64,000 nucleotides of DNA. Source: Paraburkholderia sp. DHOC27 (GTDB lineage: Bacteria > Pseudomonadota > Gammaproteobacteria > Burkholderiales > Burkholderiaceae). The DNA lies in assembly GCF_003429005.1 (NCBI RefSeq), contig NZ_QVQV01000010.1, positions 1 to 64,000 on the forward strand, in the 5' to 3' direction. The translations under genes and the position numbers were made by a program. Shown piece by piece: positions 8,426 to 18,224 of this stretch. Each line of letters starts with the position of its first letter. The first letter of the stretch is position 1. The notes beneath the pieces are model-generated. The model saw only the letters and a list, made by a program, of their open reading frames with translations, was not told where the DNA came from and made no database searches.

Positions 8426-9787
8426 ATGAAGTTGAGCGTGGCCGTCACTGCGTCCCTCGTTACGGTTCTCTACTGGTGCGTCAGTGCGGTACTGGTGGGA
8501 CACGGTGCCCCGGCAGGCGCGCACACGCTCCCATCCGATCCCCCAACCACCGGCGATAGCGCCCTGATTGCACGAGGGGCGTACCTGGCAAAGGCCGCCG
8601 ACTGCGCCGGTTGCCACACTTCCGCGCCGACCGCATCACCGTCCGGCGGAGCGCCAAGACTGGGCGTGCCCTTTGCCGGCGGGCTCGGGATGAGTTCGCC
8701 GTTCGGCACGATCTACTCCTCCAACATCACGCCGGACCGCGTGCACGGTATCGGTCGGTACTTGTACGGTGACTTCGCCCGTGTCTTGCGCGAAGGGGTG
8801 GCTCCCGGCGGGAAGCGACTCTATCCGGCGATGCCGTTTCCGTCATTCGCGAAGATCGACGATGACGACATGCACGCGCTTTACGCTTATTTCATGCGGG
8901 GCGTTCAACCGGTTCCGCTGCCAACGCCTGAGACGCGTCTGCCGTTTCCGTTCAATCAGCGATGGGCACTGATGTTCTGGGACCTGGCGTTTGTCAGAGA
9001 TGGAGAATACGCGTCGAACGCCAGACATGACGCACAGTGGAATCGCGGTGCATACCTCGTACAGTCACTCGGACACTGCGGCGCATGCCACACGCCTCGC
9101 GGACCAGCGTACGAAGAGCGCGGCTACGACGAACGCTCACCCCTCTATCTGACAGGCGGCACCAATGACCATTGGTTTGCGCCTAACCTTACCGGTGATC
9201 CCGGCTCGGGCCTCGGGCGGACGGCAGCATTCGACCTCGTCGCATTCCTCAGGCACGGGCATGGGGGCGGCCTGGTCACGTTTGGCAGCATGGTGCAGGT
9301 CGTCGAGGACAGCACCCAGTATCTGACCGACGAAGATCTTGCAGCCATTGCCACGTATTTGAAGAGTCTGCCCGCTCACGAACCTGCAGGTCATTTCGAC
9401 AGTCAGTCGCGCGCCGCTCAGCAAACCGTCACCGCGTTGAACATCGGCAATGTTGAGTACCCGGGTGCGGGCATCTTTCAAAGCTTCTGTGCGCGCTGTC
9501 ATCAAGCGAACGGAACCGGCGTTGCGCAGAAGTATCCGCGGCTGGCGGGCAATCCCGCTGTCCTTGCCGCAGAGCCGACGTCGCTTGTACGGCTGCTGGT
9601 TGAGGGCGGTGCAAGCCCGCATACCGATGGAGGTCCGGAACCACGCAAAATGCCGGCGTTCGCGGAAAAGCTGACCGACGCCGAAATGGCGGCCGTGCTT
9701 ACCTTTGTTCGGAATGCGTGGGGCAATGCAGCAACACCGGTGACGACGCGTGATGTCGCCAGCGCCCGCAATGCAATCCATAAATAA
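8426..9787 (+). CDS. Triheme c-type cytochrome (alcohol dehydrogenase cytochrome-subunit type)
   Basis: 453 residues starting with one N-terminal hydrophobic segment that may be a signal or an anchor. Three heme c sites are spaced as in the membrane cytochrome subunit of quinohemoprotein dehydrogenases: CAGCH 60-64, CGACH 218-222 and CARCH 355-359. Axial Met candidates lie in the YPAMPF and RKMPAFAEKLTD regions. No dehydrogenase large subunit is adjacent; the gene follows the caa3 oxidase operon with a 2-base gap. A role as electron donor to, or relay within, that oxidase is therefore likely. A mobile dehydrogenase partner encoded elsewhere is the alternative. Confidence 0.88.
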   Translation: MKLSVAVTASLVTVLYWCVSAVLVGHGAPAGAHTLPSDPPTTGDSALIARGAYLAKAADCAGCHTSAPTASPSGGAPRLGVPFAGGLGMSSPFGTIYSSNITPDRVHGIGRYLYGDFARVLREGVAPGGKRLYPAMPFPSFAKIDDDDMHALYAYFMRGVQPVPLPTPETRLPFPFNQRWALMFWDLAFVRDGEYASNARHDAQWNRGAYLVQSLGHCGACHTPRGPAYEERGYDERSPLYLTGGTNDHWFAPNLTGDPGSGLGRTAAFDLVAFLRHGHGGGLVTFGSMVQVVEDSTQYLTDEDLAAIATYLKSLPAHEPAGHFDSQSRAAQQTVTALNIGNVEYPGAGIFQSFCARCHQANGTGVAQKYPRLAGNPAVLAAEPTSLVRLLVEGGASPHTDGGPEPRKMPAFAEKLTDAEMAAVLTFVRNAWGNAATPVTTRDVASARNAIHK

Positions 9788-10018
9788 TCGGTCGCTGCTG
9801 TAGCTACGGCACGAGATTCGTGATCCCGCGCATCTTGGGCTGCTCGACACCCTCCGCTCTCGCCAAGTGACGTCTTTCATCCCAACACTCCCCATGTCGG
9901 CGCAAGCCGCGTACCCCCATGTCTGTCCGGCACATCAGGCATGCCTGCTGCTCGATTTCCTGCACGATCGTTGTCCCGACGAATCGCTTCATCCCGTTGT
10001 CACGTTCAGGAGAGCAGC

Positions 10019-11155
10019 ATGAAAGCATTGGTATATGAAGGCCCACGCAAAGTCGTCGTGAAAGAAATGCCGGACGCAAAAATCGAACGCCCCACCGACG
10101 TACTCGTCAAGATCACCACCACCAACATCTGCGGCTCGGACCTTCACATGTATGAAGGCCGCACGAACATGGAGACGGGACGCATACTGGGTCACGAAAA
10201 TCTTGGAGTGGTGGTCGAAGTGGGCGATGGCGTGGAACGCGTCAAGAAAGGCGATCGCGTGTGCCTGCCTTTCAATATCGGCTGCGGATTCTGCAAGAAT
10301 TGCGAACGCGGCCTCACGGGATTCTGTTTGACCGCCAACCCCGGCGTGGCAGGCGCAGCTTATGGATTTGCGGGCATGGGCCCGTATAGTGGCGGTCAGG
10401 CGGAATATTTACGCGTACCGTTTGGCGATTTCAATTGCCTCGTGTTGCCGCCCGACGCCGGAGAAAAAGAAAACGACTACGTGATGCTGTCGGATATTTT
10501 TCCGACGGGCTATCACGCAACCGTTCTGGCCGGTGTAGAACCGGGAGATAGTGTGGTGATTTACGGCGCAGGTCCTGTCGGTTTGATGGCAGCGCTGTCC
10601 GCGTCGATCAAAGGCGCGAGCAAGGTGATGGTGGTGGACAGCCATCCGGACAGACTCAAGCTCGCGGAAAAACTGGGAGCGATTCCCGTGGACGACAGCG
10701 ACGGCTCATCAGCCGACCAGATACTCGAAATGACCGGCGGCGAAGGCGCGGATCGTGGCTGCGAATGCGTGGGCTATCAATGCAGCTGCAAAGGTCACGA
10801 AGTACCGAACCTCACCATGAACAACCTTATCAAGGCGGTACGTCCGACGGGTGGCATCGGCGTGGTGGGTGTGTTCGTGGCGGAAGATCCGAAGAGCGAG
10901 GACGCACTCGCAAAGAACGGGCAGCTTGCGCTGGATTTTGGGCAACTCTGGATGAAAGGCCAGCACATCGCAACGGGTCAGGCGAACGTCAAGGCTTATA
11001 ACCGCAAGCTTCGGGACCTGATCGCGGCGGGGAAGGCCAAACCTTCACAGATCATCTCGCACGAATTACCGCTGGAAAAAGCCGCGGAAGGGTACAAGCA
11101 TTTCGACGAGAGGGAAGAAGGCTGGACCAAGGTCGTGCTGAAACCGGCAGCTTGA
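10019..11155 (+). CDS. Zinc-dependent alcohol dehydrogenase, glutathione-independent formaldehyde dehydrogenase type
   Basis: 378 residues from ATG 10019, with AGGAGAG just upstream. Catalytic zinc ligands are the Cys of NICGSDLHMYEG and the His of LGHENLG; the structural zinc cluster is CGFCKNCERGLTGFC. The NAD-binding Rossmann motif is VIYGAGPVGLMAA. An insert GCECVGYQCSC near residue 250 is typical of the FdhA-like branch that oxidises formaldehyde or other aldehydes without glutathione. No partner gene overlaps; a 229-bp spacer separates it from the cytochrome. The substrate is not readable from the sequence. Confidence 0.88.
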   Translation: MKALVYEGPRKVVVKEMPDAKIERPTDVLVKITTTNICGSDLHMYEGRTNMETGRILGHENLGVVVEVGDGVERVKKGDRVCLPFNIGCGFCKNCERGLTGFCLTANPGVAGAAYGFAGMGPYSGGQAEYLRVPFGDFNCLVLPPDAGEKENDYVMLSDIFPTGYHATVLAGVEPGDSVVIYGAGPVGLMAALSASIKGASKVMVVDSHPDRLKLAEKLGAIPVDDSDGSSADQILEMTGGEGADRGCECVGYQCSCKGHEVPNLTMNNLIKAVRPTGGIGVVGVFVAEDPKSEDALAKNGQLALDFGQLWMKGQHIATGQANVKAYNRKLRDLIAAGKAKPSQIISHELPLEKAAEGYKHFDEREEGWTKVVLKPAA

Positions 11156-11252
11156 TCGGCGTAGCGCCGTTGCGGGCGATTCCGCGACGGCCTGAGGCTT
11201 ACTGCCTTGTTTTGCCGCGTTGCCCTATGGCAACGCGGGTTGATTTCGCGTA

Positions 11253-13562
11253 TCACGCGGTTTGCATAGTCGTCGACCCCGACTTGCGCAACCGCACCGG
11301 AACCGATTTCGATGCGGGCACGAGACTGTCCTTCGCGTGATGCCATAGCGGAATCAGCCGGTTGCATTCAGGATAGTAGCCCATGATGCAGCCAGCGGGA
11401 ATATCGAAGGCATGCACGTGCATGCCATCCACTTCGCGTATTACATCATCATTGGACGCCGTCGACACGCATACTTCGTCGCCCTCATCCAGTTCGCGCA
11501 TCGCCATGTCGTCGCGATGCATCAGCAGAACGTTACGCGTGCCCTGCACACCGCGGAAGCGATCGTCGAGGGAATACACCGTCGTGTTGAACTGACTGTC
11601 CCCCCGCGTGGTCATCAGCCGCAGCACATCTGGCCCGAATGACGGCATGTCCGCGTCTTCATCGAGCGTATCGGGTACGATGAAATTCGCCTTGCCGTTT
11701 GGCGTTTTCCACATGCGTTCGGCCGCCGGGATCGGCCGGTGAAATCCGCCGGGGTCGCAGAAGCGCTTGTTGAAATCGGCGAACTGCTCCGGATACGTCA
11801 GTTCGATCGCGTCACGAACCCTGGCGTAGTCGCCCACCCATGCATCCCAGTCCACGCGGGGATTGTGCGGCAGCAGGGCCTTGGCGATACCTGCCACGAT
11901 AGCCGGCTCCGACAATAACCACTCGCTCGCGGGCTTGGCATACCCGTGTGAACCGTGCACGCAGGCCGTGCTGTCCTCCACGCTCACCCACTGTTCGCCG
12001 CTCGCCTGCTGGTCAACTTCAATGCGGCCGAGGCACGGCAGCAGGTATGCGACTTCGCCGTGCAGCAGGTGGCTGCGGTTCAGTTTCGTGGCAATCTGCA
12101 CCGTCAGCCGCAGGGAGCGCCATGCGCCATCCATGACGCGGTGATCGGGAATGGCCACCTGAAAATTGCCGCCCAGCCCGATGAACGCTTTGACTTTGCC
12201 ATCGAGCACGCCCTGGCAGGCTTCCACCGTGCTCAAACCTTTGTTACGCGGAGGTTCGAATCCGTAAAGCTTCTTGAGTGTGTCGAGCGGCGCGAGTTCC
12301 GGCTTCTCGGTGATCCCTACCGTGCGCTGCCCCTGAACGTTCGAGTGGCCGCGAATCGGGCAGATGCCCGCGCCCGGCTTGCCGATATTCCCGCGCAAGA
12401 GCAGCAGATTGGACAGCATCTGCACATTCTGCACACCATTGCGATGCTGCGTGATGCCCATACCATACAGCACCATCACCGCTCTGGCTTTGGCATACTC
12501 GGTGGCCGCAGCAGTGAGCGCGTCCCGTGTGAGTTGCGAACGGGCCTCGATTTCGCGCCACGTCATCGCACGCATCGCGGCCGCGAACGCTTCGAAACCT
12601 TCGGTGTGTTCGGCGATGAAGGCGGCATCGAGCACGCGCGGGGTGCCATCCCGCTGCGCCGCGTCGTCCCATTCGATCAGCAGCTTGCAAAGACCCGCCA
12701 CCGCTGCCTCGTCGCCACCAATCTTCACCTGATGGTATTGCGTGCTGATGCGGGTCTCGCTTGGCGTCAGCATTTCAAGCGGCGACTGCGGATTGGCAAA
12801 ACTCACCAGTCCGCGCTCCTTGATCGGATTGAACGTAATGATCTGGGCGCCACGTTTGCGTGCGTCCTGCAACTGATGGAGCATCCGCGGCGCGTTGGTG
12901 CCCGTGTTGTGACCGAAGAAGAACATGCAGTCGGTGTGCTCGAAATCATCGAGCGTCACGGTGCCGACCGGCGAACCGATCGTCTTTGGCAAAGCCACCG
13001 ACGTGCTTTCGTGACACATGTTCGAACTATCCGGCAGATTGTTCGTGCCGTACATGCGCGCGAGCAGTTGATACAGATAGGACGTCTCGAGCGACGCGCG
13101 ACCGGATGCATAAAACACCGCCTGATCGGGATCGAGCGCACGCAGTTCGTTCGCAATGCCGGCAAACGCGTCTTCCCAGGTGGTTGGCACGTAGCGGTCG
13201 GAGACAGCGTCCCAGCGCATCGGCGCAGTCAGGCGTCCCGACGATTCGAGTTCAAGACCGCTCCATGATTCGAGTTCAGCAAGGGTATGTTCGGCAAAAA
13301 ATTCCGGACCGATATGCTTGGTTGTAATTTCCCACGCCGTGGCCTTCGCACCGTTCTCGCAGAATTCGAACAGATGCGGATCGGCTGGTTTGGCCCATGA
13401 ACAGCTGACGCAGGCGAAGCCGTCAGGCTTGTTCTGATGGGAGAGGATCGCGCTGCCATCCAACGCGACGTGCTCCCGGAACAAAATGCTGGCGACGGCC
13501 TTCAGCGAGCCCCAGCCGCCGGCCGGGTTGCGATACTCCTTGATTACGGTATCCGTGGTCAT
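11253..13562 (-). CDS. FdhF/YdeP-family molybdopterin oxidoreductase
   Basis: 769 residues from ATG 13562; a longer upstream open frame exists but lacks family sequence. The YdeP signature GFACVSCSWAKPA lies near residue 45. Molybdopterin-fold motifs follow: FYASGRASLETSYLYQLL, SSNMCHESTS, TGTNAPRMLHQL, YGMGITQHRNGVQNV, GNIGKPGAGICPIRGHSNV and the C-terminal RGDSQFNTTVYS. The N-terminal CxxC...C cluster of true formate dehydrogenases is reduced. E. coli YdeP is linked to acid resistance and its substrate is unknown, so calling this a formate dehydrogenase would overreach. It stands alone, convergent with the Zn-dehydrogenase; no fdhD is adjacent. Confidence 0.88.
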   Translation of the reverse strand: MTTDTVIKEYRNPAGGWGSLKAVASILFREHVALDGSAILSHQNKPDGFACVSCSWAKPADPHLFEFCENGAKATAWEITTKHIGPEFFAEHTLAELESWSGLELESSGRLTAPMRWDAVSDRYVPTTWEDAFAGIANELRALDPDQAVFYASGRASLETSYLYQLLARMYGTNNLPDSSNMCHESTSVALPKTIGSPVGTVTLDDFEHTDCMFFFGHNTGTNAPRMLHQLQDARKRGAQIITFNPIKERGLVSFANPQSPLEMLTPSETRISTQYHQVKIGGDEAAVAGLCKLLIEWDDAAQRDGTPRVLDAAFIAEHTEGFEAFAAAMRAMTWREIEARSQLTRDALTAAATEYAKARAVMVLYGMGITQHRNGVQNVQMLSNLLLLRGNIGKPGAGICPIRGHSNVQGQRTVGITEKPELAPLDTLKKLYGFEPPRNKGLSTVEACQGVLDGKVKAFIGLGGNFQVAIPDHRVMDGAWRSLRLTVQIATKLNRSHLLHGEVAYLLPCLGRIEVDQQASGEQWVSVEDSTACVHGSHGYAKPASEWLLSEPAIVAGIAKALLPHNPRVDWDAWVGDYARVRDAIELTYPEQFADFNKRFCDPGGFHRPIPAAERMWKTPNGKANFIVPDTLDEDADMPSFGPDVLRLMTTRGDSQFNTTVYSLDDRFRGVQGTRNVLLMHRDDMAMRELDEGDEVCVSTASNDDVIREVDGMHVHAFDIPAGCIMGYYPECNRLIPLWHHAKDSLVPASKSVPVRLRKSGSTTMQTA

Positions 13563-13918
13563 GCAGTCTGCTCCTCGCGTGGTTGACGCGCCTGAGACTC
13601 GTGGTCGAACCGCACGGCGTGCCAGGAACCCGCTCGCAACAAACGGGCCCATGACCGCGTTCCGCACTGATCCGGCGCAACCGCCGATGCGACGCAGCGC
13701 AGACGACAAACCAAGTTAGGTGAAAATTGCATCGCGGCGGGAATCGCGAGTCTGTCTGTTCGTAGACAGAAATCACATCATGCAGATGGACGGTCGGTTA
13801 ACCGCAGAATTTACACGTGCTGCATCAATTGATGCATACCGAAGAACCGGATTATCGCTGACACGCTAAAGTCAATTCGCAGGAAGCAGATCGCGAGAAA
13901 TCTCTATGCAAACGCGTA
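13563..13918. other. Intergenic region upstream of the YdeP-type gene
   Basis: No gene seen. It should hold the minus-strand promoter for the molybdoenzyme. A short inverted repeat, TCTGT-6-ACAGA, lies near 13756-13771, and an AT-rich stretch near 13800-13870 contains TCAATTGATGCATA. No regulator can be assigned. Confidence 0.4.
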
Positions 13919-14701
13919 TTAGCCGGAAGGTGCATTTGCGATCGGCGGTATGCCCTTAAACGCCGGCTTTGCGAAAAGATAGCCCTGCATCAATTTCACG
14001 CCCGCCCTGGCAAGAAAATCACGTTCGCCGGCTGTCTCGATTCCCTCAGCGATCACGCGGACACCGAGATCGTTGCATATTTTCAGAACGCCTCCGACGA
14101 TTCGCTGGCGCACCTCATCTACATCAATGCCACGAATCAGCGCCATGTCTATCTTGACCAGATCTGGCTGAAAGTCCGCGAGTAATGCCAGGCCGGAGTA
14201 CCCGGCGCCGAAGTCATCAATCGCCGCCTGGAACCCGAACGATCGGTACGCGCGGAATATTTCTACCAGGTGGGCACGTTCGACAATATTTTCGCTTTCG
14301 ACGGTTTCAAAGATAATCCGATCGAGCGGAAAACCGTGCTTATCAGCCGCTTCCAGCGTGCTTCTGATACAGGCTGCCGGTTGGTAGACAGCGTTTGGCA
14401 TGAAATTGATCGACAGGAAGCTGTTCATCCCCAAGTCGGCGGCTTGAGCGATCGTGGCTGTCCGGCAACGCTGATCGAAGCTGTAGCGGGCGCTGTCATC
14501 GACCTGGCCCAGCACAAACGCCGCCGGCTCGCCGTTTGGTCCGCGCACGAGGGCCTCATGTGCAAATGCACTGCCGGTAGCCAGATCAACGATGGGCTGA
14601 AACGCGAAGGCCATCTCAACGGTTGACACCCCTCCCGTGGTGCACCCCTCGCAGCGGCGAGGCTCGGCAGGCAGAGGATTTAAAGCCCGGATGAGGGTCA
14701 T
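13919..14701 (-). CDS. EAL-domain protein (cyclic-di-GMP phosphodiesterase type)
   Basis: About 260 residues, almost all EAL domain. Metal and substrate residues appear intact: HEALVRG (the EAL motif), SINFMPN, IIFETVESE, IDDFGAGYSGLALL, KIDMALIRG, AEGIETAGE and QGYLFAKP. An active c-di-GMP phosphodiesterase is therefore possible. The loop GEPAAFVLGQVDDSARYSFDQRCR-type region (given as positions 60-83) resembles the EAL of blue-light regulator BluF, but no BLUF or other sensor domain precedes it. The start is uncertain: ATG 14701 has no clear ribosome binding site, and ATG 14614 is an alternative. Confidence 0.82.
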   Translation of the reverse strand: MTLIRALNPLPAEPRRCEGCTTGGVSTVEMAFAFQPIVDLATGSAFAHEALVRGPNGEPAAFVLGQVDDSARYSFDQRCRTATIAQAADLGMNSFLSINFMPNAVYQPAACIRSTLEAADKHGFPLDRIIFETVESENIVERAHLVEIFRAYRSFGFQAAIDDFGAGYSGLALLADFQPDLVKIDMALIRGIDVDEVRQRIVGGVLKICNDLGVRVIAEGIETAGERDFLARAGVKLMQGYLFAKPAFKGIPPIANAPSG

Positions 14702-15014
14702 AACATAACGTATATACAAGGCTGCCCATCGCGGACAACGGCAGCTGTTTAACGGACAACGGGCGTCGTAACTTTAGCGCGTCCCGCGCGGATAGCAACG
14801 CAATTGCATTTTGAAATATGTTTCACAGGCGGCTGTTGAGGGCTTGCGCAGAGACTCGGCTTCGATCGGACTACGCAGGACAACCCGTTCCGAGTCTGGT
14901 CGCGTGCAAGCGTGTCTAGGTAACGCTGCCCGCAGGCACCGATCATGCGAGTGGCACCGCAACTGCGCAAGATCAAGTTGTTGGCTGGCGCGTCATATTT
15001 CGAGGATTCCAGCA
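14702..15014. other. Divergent intergenic region
   Basis: Between the minus-strand EAL gene and the plus-strand channel gene. An open frame runs through it in phase with the channel gene from 14811, but its Arg/Cys-rich translation does not look like protein. No clear operator or riboswitch was found. Confidence 0.4.
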
Positions 15015-15854
15015 ATGTCCGGTGATGATACTGGCTCCAACTCTCCTCACCTGGACGACGGCGAGCAGGAGCAGGCAGCGCAACACTCATCGCCCCGAGC
15101 GCTTGTGATCCATGAGGTCGTCCGCGAAGAAGGCGAATCAGCAATGGACCGAACGGCCGGCGCACTGGTCATGTCGGGGCTTGCCGCTGGTTTGTCGATG
15201 GGGTTCTCTTTTCTCACGCAGGCTGTCATAGAGAGCGCGATACCCGACCGTTCATGGCGCTTCCTTGTCGCCTCCCTCGGCTATACGGTTGGGTTCGTCA
15301 TCGTTATTCTTGGCAAGCAGCAACTTTTTACCGAGAGCACCTTGAGCGCCGTCCTGCCGGTTCTTACACGTCGCGACCTGAGAACGTTTGCCAGAACAGC
15401 CCGCCTATGGGCGCTCGTCCTTCTCGCCAACATCGCTGGAACCTTCGTATATGCAGCGCTTCTGCAGATCCCGGGCGTATTTCCCGACGATGTCGTCAAG
15501 GCGTTAGGCGCACTTGCGCGGCAGCCCTACTCCGGCGGCTTCACAGTTACGGTTGTCCGCGCTATGTTCGCCGGCTGGCTCATCGCCTTGATGGTATGGC
15601 TCCTGCCGAGCGCCCGCTCGGCCCGCCTTATCACCATCCTCTTGATCACCTACGTGGTTGGCATCAGCAAGCTTTCACACATCATCGCCGGTTCGGTCGA
15701 GGCGGCCTACGCTGTAATGAATGGCTCTGCTAGCGTAATGGACTACCTGCTTGCCTTCTTCGCCCCTACCTTGCTCGGCAATATGGTCGGCGGTATCTCG
15801 CTGGTAGCGATTATCAACCATGGGTCCATCGCGGCCGAGATTGCGGAGGACTGA
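15015..15854 (+). CDS. Formate/nitrite transporter family protein (YfdC-like)
   Basis: 279 residues from ATG 15015. After a hydrophilic N-terminus of about 50 residues there are six membrane segments typical of the FNT pentameric channel fold. Family pieces are ALVMSGLAAGLSMGFSF, LGKQQLFTE, LLANIAGTFVYAAL, RAMFAGWLIALMVWLL and KLSHIIAGSVEAAYAV with the central pore His. It resembles the YfdC branch, whose substrate is unsettled, more than FocA or NirC. The neighbouring YdeP-type molybdoenzyme makes a small carboxylate plausible, but the two genes are not in one operon. Confidence 0.85.
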   Translation: MSGDDTGSNSPHLDDGEQEQAAQHSSPRALVIHEVVREEGESAMDRTAGALVMSGLAAGLSMGFSFLTQAVIESAIPDRSWRFLVASLGYTVGFVIVILGKQQLFTESTLSAVLPVLTRRDLRTFARTARLWALVLLANIAGTFVYAALLQIPGVFPDDVVKALGALARQPYSGGFTVTVVRAMFAGWLIALMVWLLPSARSARLITILLITYVVGISKLSHIIAGSVEAAYAVMNGSASVMDYLLAFFAPTLLGNMVGGISLVAIINHGSIAAEIAED

Positions 15855-16519
15855 CCACATCCCAGCACACTTTGACCGCCGTTCACTGGGAAACAATAGA
15901 GCGCCCAGCTTACGCATCTGTGAGGTTAGCCTTCTCTATTCGATTAACGGCTGATTCACAAGCGTGCCGCGACTACAGGCGTCCATAAAAGCCGCCCTAA
16001 AGTCCGAAAAATGGCTTGTCTCGCGACGTGCCATCGCCAGAAGTGGTCGTAAGATGGTATCCCACGAGGCAGATCAGCTGACTTTTTTTCGGATTGCATC
16101 TTCGCTGTGAGCAAGTCCTCAGAAGCGGCATTAAGCCTTCAATCAGTCATTTACCTCACATTCTGCGCATCGCTCCACCACGCCCCATCGGTCGTTCGAT
16201 TCAACATTTGGCTGAGCGCATGGAGCCTCTGTCGGCGCTCGACAATCACGACACGCTACCGGCTTACGCGAGCTGATTAGCGCTTTAATTATCGTTTTGA
16301 TCCAGCGGACGCGTCCGATCAATTGGACAGTCAGATGCCGCTAATGCCGGTGAATGGGCATCGGATACGGCGGGCGTAGTTCGTGCTGAATCCTGTTGGG
16401 TACGCTAGCGCGAAAGTACCTTACGTCGAGGCTGAGAGGAGCAGTTAAAGCTCCGCATCCCACAGCTAAGGTCAACGGGCCCGGATAAGGCTGCGTTTCG
16501 CAGCAGATGATCGAGCGAT
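15855..16519. other. Gene-free stretch of 665 bp
   Basis: Short open frames on both strands, none with a ribosome binding site or domain. No RNA gene is recognised. Nothing further can be supported. Confidence 0.45.
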
Positions 16520-16768
16520 ATGTATCGAGAAGCATTCGAAGCGCAATTGGCCGCGATCCTCCAGGATGCGGGGGCGGGCAGTGTTGCCGAACTCTCGGAT
16601 ACGATCGTCGCCTTTTGGGACGGCGCGAAGGTCGTCTATGCGAAAACAGATTCGTCCGGGTCTTCCGAGGAAGTGTTCGATCTCACGCCAGGCGAGTGGG
16701 CACAGTGGCAGGATTGGTTTGCGGACTGGCTCACCGATCCAGTGGTGAGTAGGCGCAGTGGTCGTTAG
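16520..16768 (+). CDS. Small acidic hypothetical protein
   Basis: 82 residues, acidic and Trp-rich in the C-terminal half (GEWAQWQDWFADWLTDP). No family recognised. Other frames over this region are also open, so coding status rests on the coherent amphipathic composition. No strong Shine-Dalgarno sequence precedes ATG 16520. Confidence 0.45.
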   Translation: MYREAFEAQLAAILQDAGAGSVAELSDTIVAFWDGAKVVYAKTDSSGSSEEVFDLTPGEWAQWQDWFADWLTDPVVSRRSGR

Positions 16769-16904
16769 GATCTCTCATCGAGTGGTTGTTCCCGCAAATG
16801 CGGGCTGCTTCACGCACCGTATTTCGTCACCGGTGTGTTGTTGGTTCCGGCGCCTTGAAGTTAGCTCTGGCTGTCGCTTCATGCTACTTTTGGAGGGTAG
16901 AATC

Positions 16905-17180
16905 ATGTCAGGCGCAAAAACAGAACGCGGTAATTACGGCACTCCCGCAGCAGCTCCGGAAAGGGGCGAGCAGCCGTATTCCGGTAGTGGTATGACAGAG
17001 GATGAGGCGCAACGTGCGCTCGACGAGGGTGATAACCAGAAAATCGACAGGATGCTGGACGAGCTCGATATTTCTACAACTGCTACGGACGGGGATCAGA
17101 CCGCAAAGCCGGATACGGAGTGGTCGAACTCCTCCAGTAAAAATCTCGATGAACAGGACGCCCCGCCTGCTCAGGAATAA
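16905..17180 (+). CDS. Small hydrophilic hypothetical protein
   Basis: 91 residues, strongly hydrophilic and rich in Asp, Glu, Gly and Ser, probably disordered (GMTEDEAQRALDEGDNQKID is the only helical piece). A good GGAGGG lies at 16892-16897, 7 bases before ATG 16905, and favours this start over upstream in-frame ATGs. No family recognised. Composition is like stress-induced small proteins of Burkholderia, an impression only. Confidence 0.6.
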   Translation: MSGAKTERGNYGTPAAAPERGEQPYSGSGMTEDEAQRALDEGDNQKIDRMLDELDISTTATDGDQTAKPDTEWSNSSSKNLDEQDAPPAQE

Positions 17181-17338
17181 TGGGATCGACTGCCCGTACG
17201 CATGACGGCGCTTCCGCGATATAGAGCCGTCGTCAGCGAATGTTAACGCTGGTGAATGCCATGGAAGGTATGTCGCTCCCGTGGCGTGTCGGTTGACCGA
17301 CGTCGGCGCCACGTCGGTCGGATCGGCTCTGGCGCTGA

Positions 17339-17893
17339 CTACTCCGTAATCCCTTTTTTGCTGGCCAGTTGCTGGGCCATCTGGTAGTGCTCCTTGATCG
17401 TCGGCAGCGCCTTCTGCGCGGCCTTCTTCAAATCCGCATTCTGTCCATCGGAAATTTCTTTCTCGAACGCCGCAATCGCCTCCTTGTGGCCCTCCAGACC
17501 GACTTTTGAAATATATGCCTTGTCGAATTCAGCGCCCTTCAGCGGCTTCAGCGAATCCAGGAGTGTCATGTCTGAATTGTCTTTCGGTACAACTACGCCA
17601 TGCGGAGCAGCCATCTTCAGCTGCACCGTCAACTTCGTGTGGTCGAGAATCATGTGATGCGCAAAGGACTTGACGTCTGTGTCGGTTGAATTCGAGGCGG
17701 CGAGTTTCGAAGCGTCGATCTCCGTGGAGGATGCCATGGAAGCCGCCTGCACAAAATCGTTGTCGACCTGGGGTAGTGCATTGGCAGCAGTGGTCGACGC
17801 GGCCTCGGTCTGAGCATCCGCGTCGATGCAAATCACGCAGGCGCCTGCCAGGAGGGCGGTAATCAAGGTAAATTTGTTCAGCGTGTATTTCAT
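17339..17893 (-). CDS. DUF4142 periplasmic protein
   Basis: 184 residues from ATG 17893, preceded by GAGGAAAATC. Residues 1-28 form a signal peptide ending ADAQ. The mature part has the DUF4142 pattern: DNDFVQAASMASSTEID, KSFAHHMILDHTKLTVQL and KEHYQMAQQLASKKG, predicted as a ferritin-like four-helix fold. The function of the family is unknown; it is common in stress-related loci of proteobacteria. It is transcribed divergently from the manganese catalase, sharing a 331-bp spacer. Confidence 0.85.
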   Translation of the reverse strand: MKYTLNKFTLITALLAGACVICIDADAQTEAASTTAANALPQVDNDFVQAASMASSTEIDASKLAASNSTDTDVKSFAHHMILDHTKLTVQLKMAAPHGVVVPKDNSDMTLLDSLKPLKGAEFDKAYISKVGLEGHKEAIAAFEKEISDGQNADLKKAAQKALPTIKEHYQMAQQLASKKGITE

Positions 17894-18224
17894 GATTTTC
17901 CTCGTAGGGACATGGTATGCGGCTATTACTTGGCGCTGCGCAACGCCCATGCCAGATTCTGTAGCCATTGCAAAAGCAAGGACGCGCTACGCGCAGCCAC
18001 TCCGGGCACGGCCCATGCGCCAATGAGATCGCAGGGTTATCCGTTGCGTCACTGCGCGCACATCACGCCAGGGCATTCGCCCTGAGACCGGGTCGGCGTC
18101 ATCCCGCACATGCGATCGTCATCGCCCACCAACCGGCCTTTCTGACAAACCGTCGTCCGTTGCGGACTCCTTCTCCACGAGAAGCGCGCTGCGGACCTGA
18201 AATCAATTTTTCTGGAGAAATGCG

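Noticed and set aside
12253..12275. tRNA T-loop-like GGTTCGAATCC
   Set aside because: It lies inside the molybdoenzyme gene and no acceptor stem or anticodon arm can be formed around it.
11955..13268. 437-codon plus-strand frame
   Set aside because: It is the antisense shadow of the YdeP-type molybdoenzyme, which has full family motifs; the plus-strand product is His/Arg-rich without a domain.
11253..13562. Formate dehydrogenase alpha subunit
   Set aside because: The N-terminal segment GFACVSCSWAKPA and lack of partner subunits fit the YdeP branch, for which formate activity is not established.
13752..13775. Third operator of the GbsR-type regulator upstream of the molybdoenzyme
   Set aside because: The inverted repeat has a 6-base centre instead of 4 and weaker arms, so I do not link it to that regulon.
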